Notes under the pieces: generated by a model | The model's database searches: none | Told to the model about the DNA's origin: nothing | Seen by the model: the letters and a program-made list of their open reading frames with translations, nothing else | In this document: positions 34,479-44,832 of the stretch, one piece after another | Position numbering within the stretch: position 1 is the first letter of the stretch | How the letters are laid out: every line of letters begins with the position of its first letter | Translations under genes and position numbers: made by a program | Source of the DNA: Bacteroidales bacterium | Lineage (GTDB): Bacteria; Bacteroidota; Bacteroidia; Bacteroidales; F082 | DNA: 64,000 bases | Direction of reading: 5' to 3' | Assembly: GCA_016936355.1 (NCBI GenBank) | Contig: JAFGYB010000015.1 | Coordinates: 1 to 64,000, forward strand

Positions 34479-37315
34479 AGTTCCTTTGCCAGGTAACGGG
34501 CCGTATGGCTTTTCTTGTTTTGCACGATTTCTTCCGGCGTACCGGCACAAATAATCATGCCACCAGCCGATCCGCCTTCAGGACCGATGTCGATGATGTG
34601 GTCTGCCACCTTGATCACCTCCATATTGTGTTCAATAACCAATACGGTGTTGCCCCGGCTCACCAGCTGGTTCAGCACGTCCAGCAATACTTTCACATCT
34701 TCAAAATGCAAACCGGTGGTGGGTTCATCCAGAATATAGAGTGTTTTTCCCGTATCTTTTTTTGACAATTCGGACGCCAGCTTGATGCGCTGTGCCTCCC
34801 CTCCCGATAAGGTAGTGGACGACTGCCCCAGCGTCAGGTAACCCAGGCCCACATCTTTCAGTGTTTTCAGCTTATGGGCAATGGCAGGAATATTTTCAAA
34901 GAATTCGGCAGCCACACGAATACTCATGTTCAACACATCGTTGATGGACTTTCCCTTGTAGCGCACTTCCAGCGTTTCCCGGTTGTAACGCTTGCCCTGA
35001 CAATCTTCGCACAGTACATACACATCGGGCAGAAAATTCATTTCAATGGTCTGAACTCCGGCGCCTTTACAGGTCTCGCAACGTCCCCCCTTGATGTTAA
35101 AGGAGAACCGACCCGGCTTGTACCCGCGAATCTTGGATTCAGGCAACTGGCCATACAGTTTGCGGATCTCATCAAATACTTTGGTATAGGTAGCAGGATT
35201 GGAACGCGGTGTCCGGCCGATTGGATTCTGATCGATTTCGATGATCTTATCAATATGACTTATCCCGTCAATACTTTCGTAAGGCAGCGGTTCTTTCAGG
35301 GAACGATAAAAATGATGACTCAGAATAGGGTATAATGTTTCGTTGACCAGGGTGGATTTTCCACTACCCGAAACACCCGTCACACAGATGAATTTCCCCA
35401 ACGGGAATGCCACGTCCACATTTTTCAGGTTGTTGCCCCGGGCGCCTTTCAGTACAATGGATTTTCCATTTCCTTTCCTTCGCTGGCTGGGATATTCTAT
35501 CACCCTGTTCCCGTTCAGGTACTGGGCCGTCAGTGTATTGCTTTTCAGGATTTCTTCGGGACTTCCGGAAGCCACGATTTTTCCGCCCAGTCTTCCGGCT
35601 CCCGGACCGATGTCTACCACGTAATCAGCCGCGAGTATCGTATCTTTATCATGTTCAACCACCACAACTGAGTTACCAATATCCCGAAGTTCTTTCAACG
35701 ATTCAATAAGCTTATGGTTGTCGCGCTGATGCAATCCGATGCTGGGCTCATCCAGAATATACAACACCCCGGTCAGTCGTGAGCCAATCTGTGTGGCCAG
35801 CCGGATGCGCTGCGATTCACCTCCCGAAAGGGTCTTGGCCGGTCGGTTCAGATGCACGTAATCAATTCCCACCTCCAAAAGGAAATCCAGTCTCGAACGG
35901 GTTTCCCGCAAAAGTTCCCGGGCAATGGTTTGTTGCTTTTCATTCATGTGCCCTTCCACATGTTCCAACCAGTATTTCAGTTCGTTCAGATCCATTCTGG
36001 CCAATTCGGAAATATTTTTTCCGTCAATTTTGAAATACAGGGCCTGTTTCTGCAACCGGTCGCCATGACATTCAGGACAGGTTATCTTGTTCATAAAGCC
36101 TTCGGCCCATTTTCGGGAAGACTGAGACGTATTTTCACCGTTGAACTGTTCAATGTAGTTGAGAACCCCTTCAAATGTCAGCGAATAGGAAGAAGTAATT
36201 CCCAGGTATTCCTTTTTCACCTCCACCGTTTCCTGGGTTCCGTTCAGGATCACCTGAATCGCACGTTCCGGTATGTCTTTAACGGGAGTATTCAGATTGA
36301 ACCCATATTTGATACCGATGGTCTCCAGCTGATTGAAAATCCAGTTGCTTTTGTATTCACCTAAAGGAGCAATCCCCCCTTTTTTAATGGATTTATTTTT
36401 ATCGGGAAAAACCTTGTCCAGATCGATCTCACTCACCACCCCCAATCCGTTGCACCGGGGACAGGCACCATAAGGTGAGTTGAAGGAAAAGAGGTTGGGT
36501 TCGGGATCATCGTATGCAATTCCGGTGGTCGGACACATCATTTTCAGACTGTAGTGTTTCACCTGCTGATCGCTTTCGTCCAGTATCATCAGAACCCCCT
36601 TGCCCTGTTTCAAAGCCGTGCCTACCGATTTGGTCAACCGGTCCGATTTTCCGGAAACGGGCAACCGGTCCACCACTACTTCCACATCGTGGACTTTGTA
36701 CCGGTCCAGCTGCATACCAAAGGCCACTTCCTGCACTTCGCCGTCCACACGCACCCTCAAAAATCCCTGTTGCCTTACCCGTTCGAACAATTCACGGTAG
36801 TGTCCTTTACGGGCTCTTACCAAGGGAGCCAGCAACATAATATTTTTACCCTTGTATGCCTGCGTTATCAGCGAGACAATCTGATCCTGAGTATACTGCA
36901 CCATTTTCTCCCCCGTGTTGTATGAAAAAGCTTCTGAAGCTCGTGCATACAAAAGACGCAGAAAATCGTAAATCTCGGTAATAGTCCCTACGGTAGAGCG
37001 TGGATTCCGGCTCACCGACTTCTGCTCAATAGAAATCACCGGACTCAATCCGTTGATTTGATCCACATCGGGGCGTTCCATATTGCCTATAAATTGGCGG
37101 GCATAGGCCGAAAATGTTTCCATATAACGACGCTGTCCTTCCGCATAAATGGTATCAAACGCCAGCGATGACTTGCCACTTCCGCTCAAACCGGTAAACA
37201 CCACCAGTTTGTCGCGGGGAATTGACAAATCAATGTTGCGCAGATTGTGTACCCGTGCCCCTTTTATTTCGAGGTAGGAACCTGTAAAATATGGAATTTC
37301 AACTGGATCTTTCAT
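34475..37315 (-). CDS. uvrA: Excinuclease ABC subunit A
   Basis: 946 residues, full length. Two ABC ATPase modules with Walker [15 protein letters not shown] and [14 protein letters not shown], signatures [12 protein letters not shown] and [12 protein letters not shown], and zinc-binding pairs ([21 protein letters not shown]...[10 protein letters not shown]). It recognises bulky DNA lesions and loads UvrB in nucleotide excision repair. Single gene, with no terminator between it and the convergent kinase gene. Confidence 0.98.
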   Translation of the reverse strand: MKDPVEIPYFTGSYLEIKGARVHNLRNIDLSIPRDKLVVFTGLSGSGKSSLAFDTIYAEGQRRYMETFSAYARQFIGNMERPDVDQINGLSPVISIEQKSVSRNPRSTVGTITEIYDFLRLLYARASEAFSYNTGEKMVQYTQDQIVSLITQAYKGKNIMLLAPLVRARKGHYRELFERVRQQGFLRVRVDGEVQEVAFGMQLDRYKVHDVEVVVDRLPVSGKSDRLTKSVGTALKQGKGVLMILDESDQQVKHYSLKMMCPTTGIAYDDPEPNLFSFNSPYGACPRCNGLGVVSEIDLDKVFPDKNKSIKKGGIAPLGEYKSNWIFNQLETIGIKYGFNLNTPVKDIPERAIQVILNGTQETVEVKKEYLGITSSYSLTFEGVLNYIEQFNGENTSQSSRKWAEGFMNKITCPECHGDRLQKQALYFKIDGKNISELARMDLNELKYWLEHVEGHMNEKQQTIARELLRETRSRLDFLLEVGIDYVHLNRPAKTLSGGESQRIRLATQIGSRLTGVLYILDEPSIGLHQRDNHKLIESLKELRDIGNSVVVVEHDKDTILAADYVVDIGPGAGRLGGKIVASGSPEEILKSNTLTAQYLNGNRVIEYPSQRRKGNGKSIVLKGARGNNLKNVDVAFPLGKFICVTGVSGSGKSTLVNETLYPILSHHFYRSLKEPLPYESIDGISHIDKIIEIDQNPIGRTPRSNPATYTKVFDEIRKLYGQLPESKIRGYKPGRFSFNIKGGRCETCKGAGVQTIEMNFLPDVYVLCEDCQGKRYNRETLEVRYKGKSINDVLNMSIRVAAEFFENIPAIAHKLKTLKDVGLGYLTLGQSSTTLSGGEAQRIKLASELSKKDTGKTLYILDEPTTGLHFEDVKVLLDVLNQLVSRGNTVLVIEHNMEVIKVADHIIDIGPEGGSAGGMIICAGTPEEIVQNKKSHTARYLAKEL

Positions 37316-37466
37316 GACAGCGCTGTCCTTTCGAAAAATTCCTGCAAAATTAGTGTTTCTCTTTTAATTATGTAATGTCATACATAAATAGACTGCAAAG
37401 TTTTGACAACTTACAATCTGAGCAATTAAATAGTATTGATAAAATATTCAAATAAAATCGTAATAT

Positions 37467-37485
37467 TGTCCGATCTTTTCGGACA
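37467..37485 (+). promoter_or_regulatory. Perfect inverted repeat in the plsC leader
   Basis: TGTCCGA-TCTTT-TCGGACA, seven pairs, ends six bases before the plsC ATG. It could be an operator or an mRNA hairpin that hides the ribosome-binding region. Confidence 0.5.
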
Positions 37486-37491
37486 GACGGC

Positions 37492-38202
37492 ATGAAAAAT
37501 TCCATCTTGTATACTTATACTCTGCTCTCTTACACTTTGTTGTACCCCTTTACTTTTCTAATTACACTGACTGTTCTTGTTTTTTACCATATGGGGCTCC
37601 GAAAACAAATACCCGCTGTGATTTGGTTTTGGGCAACCGGTTCTTTTCTGTTGATCGGTAAGTATTACCGGATTGAAGGCAGGGAAAATTTCGACAAAAG
37701 AAAGAAGTACATCCTGGTTTCCAACCACTCCAGTTTGTTTGATATTATGGGTATTATGGCCATTTGCTCCAGAATTTCCTGGTTCGGACGGGCCAATCTG
37801 ATGCAGATCCCGGTGTTTGGAAATGTACTCAGAGCCATCAATTATGTACCCATGCAAACCATCGATCTGAAGAACACCAAAAATATGATGGGTCAACTCA
37901 TCAACAACTCAGAAAGTCAAACCGTGGCAATCTTTCCCGAGGGAACAAGAACAACAACCGGAGACCTGAGCCGGTTCCGTAAAGGATTCCTCCATGTACT
38001 CAAAGCCAGTCAGCTGGACATCTTACCCGTTACCTTGAATGGCTTTTTTGAATTCAAACCCAAAAACAGATTTTATTTCAATTATCCCATTAAATTATCT
38101 GCACGGATTCATCCCCCGATTACCTACAACGAACTTCAACAGTTGGACGACAGTGAAATAATTGCCCGTGTGCGCAACAGTATTGAATCCGCCTTGTATT
38201 AA
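37492..38202 (+). CDS. plsC: 1-acyl-sn-glycerol-3-phosphate acyltransferase
   Basis: 236 residues. N-terminal membrane helices and the acyltransferase motifs NHSSLFD (HX4D catalytic pair) and FPEGTRT. It transfers a second acyl chain to lysophosphatidate at the inner membrane. First gene of a lipid cluster with the lipid kinase (16 bases on) and HAD phosphatase genes. A perfect inverted repeat lies just before the start codon. Confidence 0.93.
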   Translation: MKNSILYTYTLLSYTLLYPFTFLITLTVLVFYHMGLRKQIPAVIWFWATGSFLLIGKYYRIEGRENFDKRKKYILVSNHSSLFDIMGIMAICSRISWFGRANLMQIPVFGNVLRAINYVPMQTIDLKNTKNMMGQLINNSESQTVAIFPEGTRTTTGDLSRFRKGFLHVLKASQLDILPVTLNGFFEFKPKNRFYFNYPIKLSARIHPPITYNELQQLDDSEIIARVRNSIESALY

Positions 38203-38217
38203 CAGAAAACAAAATTA

Positions 38218-39156
38218 ATGAAAGAATCAACTTCCCCCAGGTGGGCATTTATTGTCAACCCCGTTGCCGGCGGTGGTCATGCGTTAACAACTGAAGAAGA
38301 AATCAGGAAACAGCTGAAGAAACGCAACCTGACCGCCGAATTTGTCCGAACCAAAGAGCACGGCCATGCCAGTTTGCTGGCCGAAGAACTCGTCAACAAA
38401 GGATACAACCACATCATAGCTGTTGGTGGCGACGGAACCTTAAACGAAGTAGCCCGTACCCTGGTTCGTTTCCCGGAGTGTATCATGGGCTTGATTCCCT
38501 CAGGAACGGGTAATGACTTCGCTAAAATAGTTGGCTTTACGCCTGATTTCTCGCAGAATCAATGGGATATCTTTTTCGAAGTCCATACCGGGAAGCTGGA
38601 TGTAGGCAGTTGCAACGGAAATTATTTCTTCAACGGAATGGGACTGGGATTTGATGCCCAGGTTGCTTCAGAGAACTATGACTCCCATGGGGAACTGAAA
38701 GAAAAAAGAGGAAACTATATTTGGCATATTCTGAAAAACCTGCTGTTTTTCAAAGCACTAAAGATGAAGATTAACCTGAATGGAACAGTGGAAGAAAAGC
38801 GCTCATTTCTGAACACCATTGCCATTGGCAGAAGATTTGCCGGGGACTTTTTCCTGACTCCGAAAGCCATGGCCGATGACGGGTTGCTGGATGTCTGTAT
38901 GGTGGATCCTGTGAATTTTTTCCAGCGACTCTCCATCCTGCTGAAGGTTCCCAAGGGAACCCATCTGTCGCATCCCAGGGTTCATTATCTGCAAACCGAT
39001 AAAGTCCACATCGAACTGAAACAAAAAGCCGCTTACCACCTCGACGGGGAATTATTTTTCGCCCATCGTTTCGACATCACTCTTTATCCCGGTAAACTTC
39101 AATTCATTTACAATCCACAACAGGATCATTATTTCACGGAAAAAGATAACTCATGA
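38218..39156 (+). CDS. Diacylglycerol-kinase-family lipid kinase
   Basis: 312 residues with the DAGK catalytic signature GGDGTLNEVA and substrate/phosphate loops GTGNDFAK and GLGFDAQVA. These soluble enzymes (YegS/DgkB-like) phosphorylate diacylglycerol or related lipids. It overlaps the HAD gene by four bases (ATGA) and follows plsC closely. Together the three suggest local control of phosphatidate and diacylglycerol pools. Confidence 0.92.
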   Translation: MKESTSPRWAFIVNPVAGGGHALTTEEEIRKQLKKRNLTAEFVRTKEHGHASLLAEELVNKGYNHIIAVGGDGTLNEVARTLVRFPECIMGLIPSGTGNDFAKIVGFTPDFSQNQWDIFFEVHTGKLDVGSCNGNYFFNGMGLGFDAQVASENYDSHGELKEKRGNYIWHILKNLLFFKALKMKINLNGTVEEKRSFLNTIAIGRRFAGDFFLTPKAMADDGLLDVCMVDPVNFFQRLSILLKVPKGTHLSHPRVHYLQTDKVHIELKQKAAYHLDGELFFAHRFDITLYPGKLQFIYNPQQDHYFTEKDNS

Positions 39157-39812
39157 CGGACCGGCAGGAAAAGTACATTGCCTTTTTTGACATCGACAAG
39201 ACTGTTTTGTCGGTCAACAGCAGTGTTCCATTGATTCTCAAAGCTTATAAAATGGGGCTGATGCCGACCGCCTCCTTACTCAAAGCCATAGGACTCTCCG
39301 TAGTTTATAAACTCCGGCTGCGAAACACCATTGATATTACCGAGTCCATGGCATTTTGGCTGAAAGGCATACCGGAAGACACTGTGGCCAAACTGTCAGA
39401 GCAACTGGTTAGTGAAAAACTGGTCCACAGGATTCGGCCATCGGTATTACAGGAAATTGAATACCACCGATCTCAGGGTGCCCGTGTGGTAATCCTTTCA
39501 GCTTCGCTGCCTTATACCTCCATACCCTTGGCCCGGCATCTGCATATGGACGATGTCATCTGTTCATCCATGGAAGTGGTCGACGGGAAATTTACAGGAA
39601 AACCGAAGGGAAAGATCTGTATCGAAAAGGAAAAAGAAGTCCGGGTTCGCCAGTATTGCAGCAAGGGTTGTGCCGTAGAGCAAGCCTGGTGTTACGGGGA
39701 TTCCTATTCCGATCGGTACGTAATGGAAATTTGCGGGCATGTGGTTTGTGTGACCCCCGACAGCCGGTTAAAGAAGCTGGCAAAAATCAGAAACTGGAAG
39801 GTCATCCGATAA
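39153..39812 (+). CDS. HAD subfamily IB phosphatase (phosphoserine-phosphatase-like)
   Basis: 219 residues. Motif I is FFDIDKTVL (nucleophile Asp), motif II is in VILSASLPY, and motif III/IV is YGDSYSDRYVM. HAD-IB proteins of this size commonly accompany PlsC-type acyltransferases, so a lipid phosphate is the likely substrate (inference). Last gene of the plsC cluster. Confidence 0.88.
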   Translation: MTDRQEKYIAFFDIDKTVLSVNSSVPLILKAYKMGLMPTASLLKAIGLSVVYKLRLRNTIDITESMAFWLKGIPEDTVAKLSEQLVSEKLVHRIRPSVLQEIEYHRSQGARVVILSASLPYTSIPLARHLHMDDVICSSMEVVDGKFTGKPKGKICIEKEKEVRVRQYCSKGCAVEQAWCYGDSYSDRYVMEICGHVVCVTPDSRLKKLAKIRNWKVIR

Positions 39813-39862
39813 AAGAGCCAACCGTTGAAGGAAACGATGTCCGAGACAGGCTCAAGAATCTT

Positions 39863-40807
39863 TCAGACTTCTTCAGAAACTGACAAATACGTTCGCGACA
39901 GAAAAACTTTCCCCACCTTGGCGATGGCCCAGGGCACATAAATTCCCAGGGTAAGGACCGACAGCAGGATCTGTCCCCAGATCAAAAGGTAGTCATTCAA
40001 CGGGTCCTTATCAAATCCGACATACCGTTCCGCTTGCTTATTCTCAGCCACCGTTCGCACCGCAAAATAAATGTACAGTTGGATACACATCATCGGGATG
40101 TAGATCCCCAACGTGAGCACAGAAAAGAAAAGTTCCACCATTATTTTCCATAAAGAAGGCCAAAACCTGGATACTGAACGAATGCGAAACCCTCTGTACT
40201 CAACATTGATCAGCCATTTGTAAAACAAATACAAGACAGGGATCATAAAAACATACTGCACAACTTGCGGAATCCAGTGTAGTACCGCCTGATCCAGCGG
40301 AATATTTTTCCAAACGGATAACATATAGCCGGCAACGAGAACAGGCACGACAACAAAGAGATAGATCGCAAACAATACGTTCCCCTTCCCCAAAAATTTG
40401 AGATTCTTTGATTTCAAACTGCTGTTGTCAACAAAATAGCGGATATAATCCCTGATGAGCCAGGGCAGATAAAGAGTAAAGGTGATCATCGTCAGTATTA
40501 TCCCCGGGATCACGGCTTCAAGATAGGATGAAAAAGTGCCGTTAAACTGGAGCGGATGGTTATCGTACTGAGCATGCTGAATATAAATACGGTTGATGTA
40601 ATAGTAAAGAATGACCATAGCGGAAAGGATCAGAAGTAAAGCCCCTACCGTCACCAGCGCAATGACCAACGGGTCGTTTTGGTCGTTGATGAAAAATCTT
40701 TTGTAAAGGGGCAGCCCATGCCTCGGAACCAGTACAAACAACCAATACAGTATCCATAAGGGAAATAATTCTGCTCCTTTCAAGGTGAAATCAAAATACC
40801 TTTTCAT
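39863..40807 (-). CDS. DUF898 (YjgN-like) membrane protein
   Basis: 314 residues with about six to seven transmembrane helices. It opens with FDFTLKGAELFPLWILYW and has internal repeats of the DUF898 type (GTFSSYLEAVIPGIILTM; LILGQ-like helix near the end). YjgN homologues are inner-membrane proteins of unknown function. Single gene, convergent with the plsC cluster. Confidence 0.85.
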   Translation of the reverse strand: MKRYFDFTLKGAELFPLWILYWLFVLVPRHGLPLYKRFFINDQNDPLVIALVTVGALLLILSAMVILYYYINRIYIQHAQYDNHPLQFNGTFSSYLEAVIPGIILTMITFTLYLPWLIRDYIRYFVDNSSLKSKNLKFLGKGNVLFAIYLFVVVPVLVAGYMLSVWKNIPLDQAVLHWIPQVVQYVFMIPVLYLFYKWLINVEYRGFRIRSVSRFWPSLWKIMVELFFSVLTLGIYIPMMCIQLYIYFAVRTVAENKQAERYVGFDKDPLNDYLLIWGQILLSVLTLGIYVPWAIAKVGKVFLSRTYLSVSEEV

Positions 40808-40904
40808 TGAAATTTTTTTTCCGGTTCATAAATTGGTGGTGAAGAAATTTCTTCGACGTTAAAAATAAAAAATAATTAAACGCCAACATTATTAATATTC
40901 ATAT

Positions 40905-40944
40905 CTCCCTTGTCGGGAGTAGCTGCTCTTTTTTTCTATTTTTG
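40905..40944 (+). promoter_or_regulatory. Promoter region of the DUF4301 operon with a CTCCC/GGGAG hairpin
   Basis: TATTTTTG at 40937-40944 matches the Bacteroidota -7 consensus TAnnTTTG. A perfect inverted repeat CTCCC-TTGTC-GGGAG (40905-40919) lies where the -33 element should be, so it may be an operator over the promoter. Confidence 0.5.
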
Positions 40945-40966
40945 TATCCAACATCAATAGAACCAT

Positions 40967-42520
40967 ATGTTTTCAAAAGAAGATAAACATCAAATGGGAG
41001 CCAGAGGGATTAGTCCCGAAACCGTCGAGCAACAGATCAGGACGTTCAAAAACGGTTTCCCTTTCATCCTACTGACTGCTCCGGCCACACCCGAAAACGG
41101 AATGCTCCGTTATACTCAGGCAGAAGCCGAAGAACTGGCTCAATATTTCGACAACCATAAAAACGACTATCAGGTCATCAAATTTGTTCCCGCTTCGGGT
41201 GCTGCCAGCCGCATGTTCAAACACTTACAGTCGTTTCGCAACAAATACCGGGGTACCGAAGAAGAAATCAATCAACTGGAAAAGGAAGAGGACTTCAATT
41301 CAGTGGGCTATTTTTTCAGGAATTTACACCGGTTTGCCTTTTATGATGTTCTTAAAGCCGAACTGAACAAGCAACAAACAGACCTGGAACGGGTACTGAA
41401 AAAGAAAGATTACAATACCGTGCTGGATTTTCTGCTGACTGAAAAAGGACTGAATTACGCCAAACTTCCCAAAGCCCTTTTACATTTCCATTTGTATCCG
41501 GAAGGACCGCGCAAGGCTTTTGAGGAACACCTGGTGGAAGCGGCTCACTATGCTGCAGACAACAACAACATAGCCCACTTGCATTTCACGGTTTCGGCAG
41601 AACATCAGGAAGCATTTGAAGCCTCCATCGCTGCGGTGAAAAAAACGTATGAAAAGAAATTCGGAGTTACGTTCGCTATTGGTTTCTCTCAGCAAAAACC
41701 AGCTACCGATACCCTGGCAGTAGACATGAATAATGAGCCCTTCAGAAACACTGATGGCAGTCTGTTGTTCCGTCCCGGCGGACATGGTGCACTCATCGAG
41801 AACCTGAACGACCTTGATTCGGAGATCATCTTTATTAAAAACATCGACAACATTGTTCCTGATCGGTTGCGTGACACCACATACCTGTACAAAAAAGTGC
41901 TGGGCGGGTTACTGTTCCGGTTACAGGAAAAGACTTTTGACTTCCTCGATCTGCTGGACGATGGTGAAGTAACCGACGAAGAACTGCAGGAGATCAGGGA
42001 ATTTGCCCAGAAAGAATTACAGATCTATGTGCCCCCGGTTTATGAAACATACAACAAATGGGAAAAGATCGATTTTCTGTTCAACAAACTAAATCGGCCC
42101 ATGCGCATCGCAGGAATGGTACGAAACGAAGGCGAACCCGGTGGAGGTCCCTTCTGGACCATCAACGACCGGGAAGAATATTCACTGCAGATTGTGGAAT
42201 CCTCTCAAATGGACCTGACTGACGAAAGTCAAAAAAACATCGTTTCCAAAGCCACCCATTTTAACCCCGTGGATTTGGTATGTGGCGTATTAAATTTCAG
42301 GGGCGATTCCTTCAATCTGACTGAATTCGTAGATCCTGAAACAGGCTTCATTGCACAGAAATCTGTGGATGGTCGCGACCTGAAAGCCATGGAACTTCCC
42401 GGTTTGTGGAACGGTGCTATGGCAGACTGGATCACCCTCTTTGTGGAAGTACCACTCATTACATTCAATCCGGTTAAAACCATCAATGACTTATTGCGCC
42501 CGCAGCATCAACCCGAATAA
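40967..42520 (+). CDS. DUF4301 family protein
   Basis: 517 residues, matching the Bacteroidota DUF4301 family from its opening (MFSKEDKHQMGARGISPETV) and FVPASGAASRMFKHLQSF. The fold appears related to nucleotidyltransferase or sugar-phosphate uridylyltransferase-like enzymes (LFRPGGHGALIENLNDLD), but the function is undetermined. First gene of an operon with the ABC permease and ATPase genes (17 bases apart each). Confidence 0.88.
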   Translation: MFSKEDKHQMGARGISPETVEQQIRTFKNGFPFILLTAPATPENGMLRYTQAEAEELAQYFDNHKNDYQVIKFVPASGAASRMFKHLQSFRNKYRGTEEEINQLEKEEDFNSVGYFFRNLHRFAFYDVLKAELNKQQTDLERVLKKKDYNTVLDFLLTEKGLNYAKLPKALLHFHLYPEGPRKAFEEHLVEAAHYAADNNNIAHLHFTVSAEHQEAFEASIAAVKKTYEKKFGVTFAIGFSQQKPATDTLAVDMNNEPFRNTDGSLLFRPGGHGALIENLNDLDSEIIFIKNIDNIVPDRLRDTTYLYKKVLGGLLFRLQEKTFDFLDLLDDGEVTDEELQEIREFAQKELQIYVPPVYETYNKWEKIDFLFNKLNRPMRIAGMVRNEGEPGGGPFWTINDREEYSLQIVESSQMDLTDESQKNIVSKATHFNPVDLVCGVLNFRGDSFNLTEFVDPETGFIAQKSVDGRDLKAMELPGLWNGAMADWITLFVEVPLITFNPVKTINDLLRPQHQPE

Positions 42521-42537
42521 TAATTAGTTAAACAGTT

Positions 42538-44019
42538 ATGAATTATCAATTTACATCGCTTCAAATTAAAAGAATCACTCGTTCCTCTTTCTGGCAAAAA
42601 AATATCATCACCAACATCTTCATCGGATTATTGATGATCCTGCTGCTGCTGGAACTATTGGGAGTGGGAATCTTCTTACCTGAAATTCTGAAGAAAGCGG
42701 CCAAGGACATCACTCCGGAAGCCATGCTAAATCAAGGGCTTATCTATTACTTTCTGGTTACTTTCATGATGCGCTTTTTTATTCAGGAGCTGCCTACCAT
42801 GGAGATAACCCCCATGCTGCATCTTCCCATCAGGAAAACGCGCATCAGTTCGTACCTGAATTTAAGAACCCTGCTGTCGTTTTTTAACTTCTTACCGCTG
42901 TTCTTGTTTTTGCCCTTTTCCCTCATCTACATGGGAACACATTTCGCTGCAACAACAGCCATCATCTGGTTCCTGTCCATTTATTTCTTCGAATTCACTT
43001 CCAATTTTCTACTGGTACGGATCAAACGAAAATCATCTGTCACCCCGTCTGTTGTACTGATCCTGATGGCGCTGGCGGTACTGATCGGAATACTGAATTA
43101 TTACAATCTGCTGCCGTTAAAGAACATCTCCGGCTGGTATTTCGGTAACATCATCAAACACCCCCTCTGGATCCTGCTTCCCCTGGTCACGATGGTTCTT
43201 GCATTCTGGGAAAACCATCGGTATACGATGAATCATCTGTATCTGGAAAACCTGGTAAAAAAGAAAAAACGGGCTGAAAAACTGAGCAGCAGCCTGTCGG
43301 GACTGGAAAGAAGGGGTAAAACCGGCGCGCTGATTCTAAATGAGATTCGGCTGCTGTTGCGTAACAAACGCTCCAAACAAATGTTGATGATCAGTTTACC
43401 GCTTTCGTTGTTGTACGGATTGTTTTTTTATCCGCAGCCCCAATACATGAACCACACGGGTTTACTGGTTTTTGTCGCCACGTTTATTTCCGGTGGCTTC
43501 CTCATCATTTACGGACAATACATCCTGGCCTGGGAGAGCACGCAATTTGATTTTGTGATGGCTTCCAACATCCAAAGCGAAGAATACTTCAAAGCCAAAT
43601 ATTATCTGATGACCATCCCCACAACCGTTCTTTTTATCCTCACGATTCCTTATGTTTATTTCGGGATGAACATACTGGAACTCAATTTCGTTTTCCTGAT
43701 TTACAACCTGGGGGTGAATGCCCCGTTGCTGTTGTTCTCTGCCAGTTTTAACCGCAAGCGGCTGGAGCTGGACCAGGGACAAATGATGAATTACCAGGGG
43801 GTGGGCATCAATAATTTCCTGATTATCATCCCGCTCATGGGCGGACCTGCACTGCTTTTTGCTATCCTCAATGCTGTGGCAGGAACGAACATCGCCCTTT
43901 TAATCATCACCGGACTGGGGATTCTGGGGCTGATTTTGCACCAGCAATTGATTAAATGGGCTGCAGCATTCTTCAGAAATCGCCGGTACAAAATTGCAGA
44001 CGGATACAGAAACAGTTAA
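42538..44019 (+). CDS. DUF5687 family membrane protein (ABC transporter permease)
   Basis: 493 residues with about 12 hydrophobic segments and a basic cytoplasmic loop (KKKKRAEKLSSSLSGLERRG). DUF5687 proteins in Bacteroidota pair with a single ABC ATPase gene, and the ATPase starts 17 bases after this stop. Probably an exporter; substrate unknown. Confidence 0.85.
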   Translation: MNYQFTSLQIKRITRSSFWQKNIITNIFIGLLMILLLLELLGVGIFLPEILKKAAKDITPEAMLNQGLIYYFLVTFMMRFFIQELPTMEITPMLHLPIRKTRISSYLNLRTLLSFFNFLPLFLFLPFSLIYMGTHFAATTAIIWFLSIYFFEFTSNFLLVRIKRKSSVTPSVVLILMALAVLIGILNYYNLLPLKNISGWYFGNIIKHPLWILLPLVTMVLAFWENHRYTMNHLYLENLVKKKKRAEKLSSSLSGLERRGKTGALILNEIRLLLRNKRSKQMLMISLPLSLLYGLFFYPQPQYMNHTGLLVFVATFISGGFLIIYGQYILAWESTQFDFVMASNIQSEEYFKAKYYLMTIPTTVLFILTIPYVYFGMNILELNFVFLIYNLGVNAPLLLFSASFNRKRLELDQGQMMNYQGVGINNFLIIIPLMGGPALLFAILNAVAGTNIALLIITGLGILGLILHQQLIKWAAAFFRNRRYKIADGYRNS

Positions 44020-44036
44020 ACCTGAAAATTATAATT

Positions 44037-44756
44037 ATGATAAACGTAGAAAATCTTACCAAAAAATATGCAGGAAGAACCGTATTGAACATTCCTGAAA
44101 TCAACATTGAAAAGGGAGAAAGCTTTGGCCTGGTCGGCAACAACGGAGCAGGAAAAACCACTTTTTTCCGGCTGATCCTGGACCTCATCAAGGCCTCCAC
44201 GGGAAAAGTAAGTTCCGGTGGTGAAAATGTCGCAAAAGGAGAACACTGGAAAAAATATACCGGATCATACCTGGATGAAGGTTTCCTTATCGACTACCTC
44301 ACTCCCTACGAATACTTCAACTACGTGGGGAAACTGAACGGCATTCCTGCTGAAGAAGTAAAAAAATTCATGGAAGAGATGAAAAGCTTCCTGGGCAACG
44401 ACATCATGGATAACCGAAGTTACATCCGCGATCTGTCCAAAGGGAATCAAAAAAAGGTGGGAATCGGGGCTGCACTGATGATCCGCCCTGAGGTACTGGT
44501 GCTGGACGAACCTTTTTCCAACCTGGATCCCACCTCCCAGTTTCAATTGAAGAGTTTGCTCAAAGAATGGCAGGACAAACACCAGATGTGCATGCTGATT
44601 TCTTCCCACGACCTGAATCATGTTACCGAAGTTTGCAAACGTATTGTAGTCTTGCACGAAGGGGAAGTGGTCCACGATCTGGAAACCAATCCCAATACAC
44701 TCAGTGAGCTGGAGGCTTACTTTGCCGTGAAAGGGGACGCCGCTGTCGAAGAATAG
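44037..44756 (+). CDS. ABC transporter ATP-binding protein
   Basis: 239 residues from ATG 44037 (MINVENLTKKYAGRT); in-frame codons upstream lie within the permease gene. Walker A is GNNGAGKTT, the signature is the variant LSKGNQKKVG, Walker B is VLVLDEPFSNLDP, and the H-loop is SSHDLNHV. It energises the DUF5687 permease. The LSKGNQKK signature is typical of exporters such as CcmA/NatA-type systems. Confidence 0.93.
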   Translation: MINVENLTKKYAGRTVLNIPEINIEKGESFGLVGNNGAGKTTFFRLILDLIKASTGKVSSGGENVAKGEHWKKYTGSYLDEGFLIDYLTPYEYFNYVGKLNGIPAEEVKKFMEEMKSFLGNDIMDNRSYIRDLSKGNQKKVGIGAALMIRPEVLVLDEPFSNLDPTSQFQLKSLLKEWQDKHQMCMLISSHDLNHVTEVCKRIVVLHEGEVVHDLETNPNTLSELEAYFAVKGDAAVEE

Positions 44757-44818
44757 GCTTGTGGTGAAAAACAACATCCTGTAGCTGATATTTGCTACCA
44801 ATCGTGCCCAAGAATTAG

Positions 44819-44826
44819 TATTTTTG
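44819..44826 (+). promoter_or_regulatory. -7 element directly before cca
   Basis: TATTTTTG matches TAnnTTTG and ends six bases before the ATG at 44833; TTTG at 44791-44794 is a possible -33 element with a 24-base spacer, slightly long. The transcript would be nearly leaderless. Confidence 0.55.
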
Positions 44827-44832
44827 CCGCAA

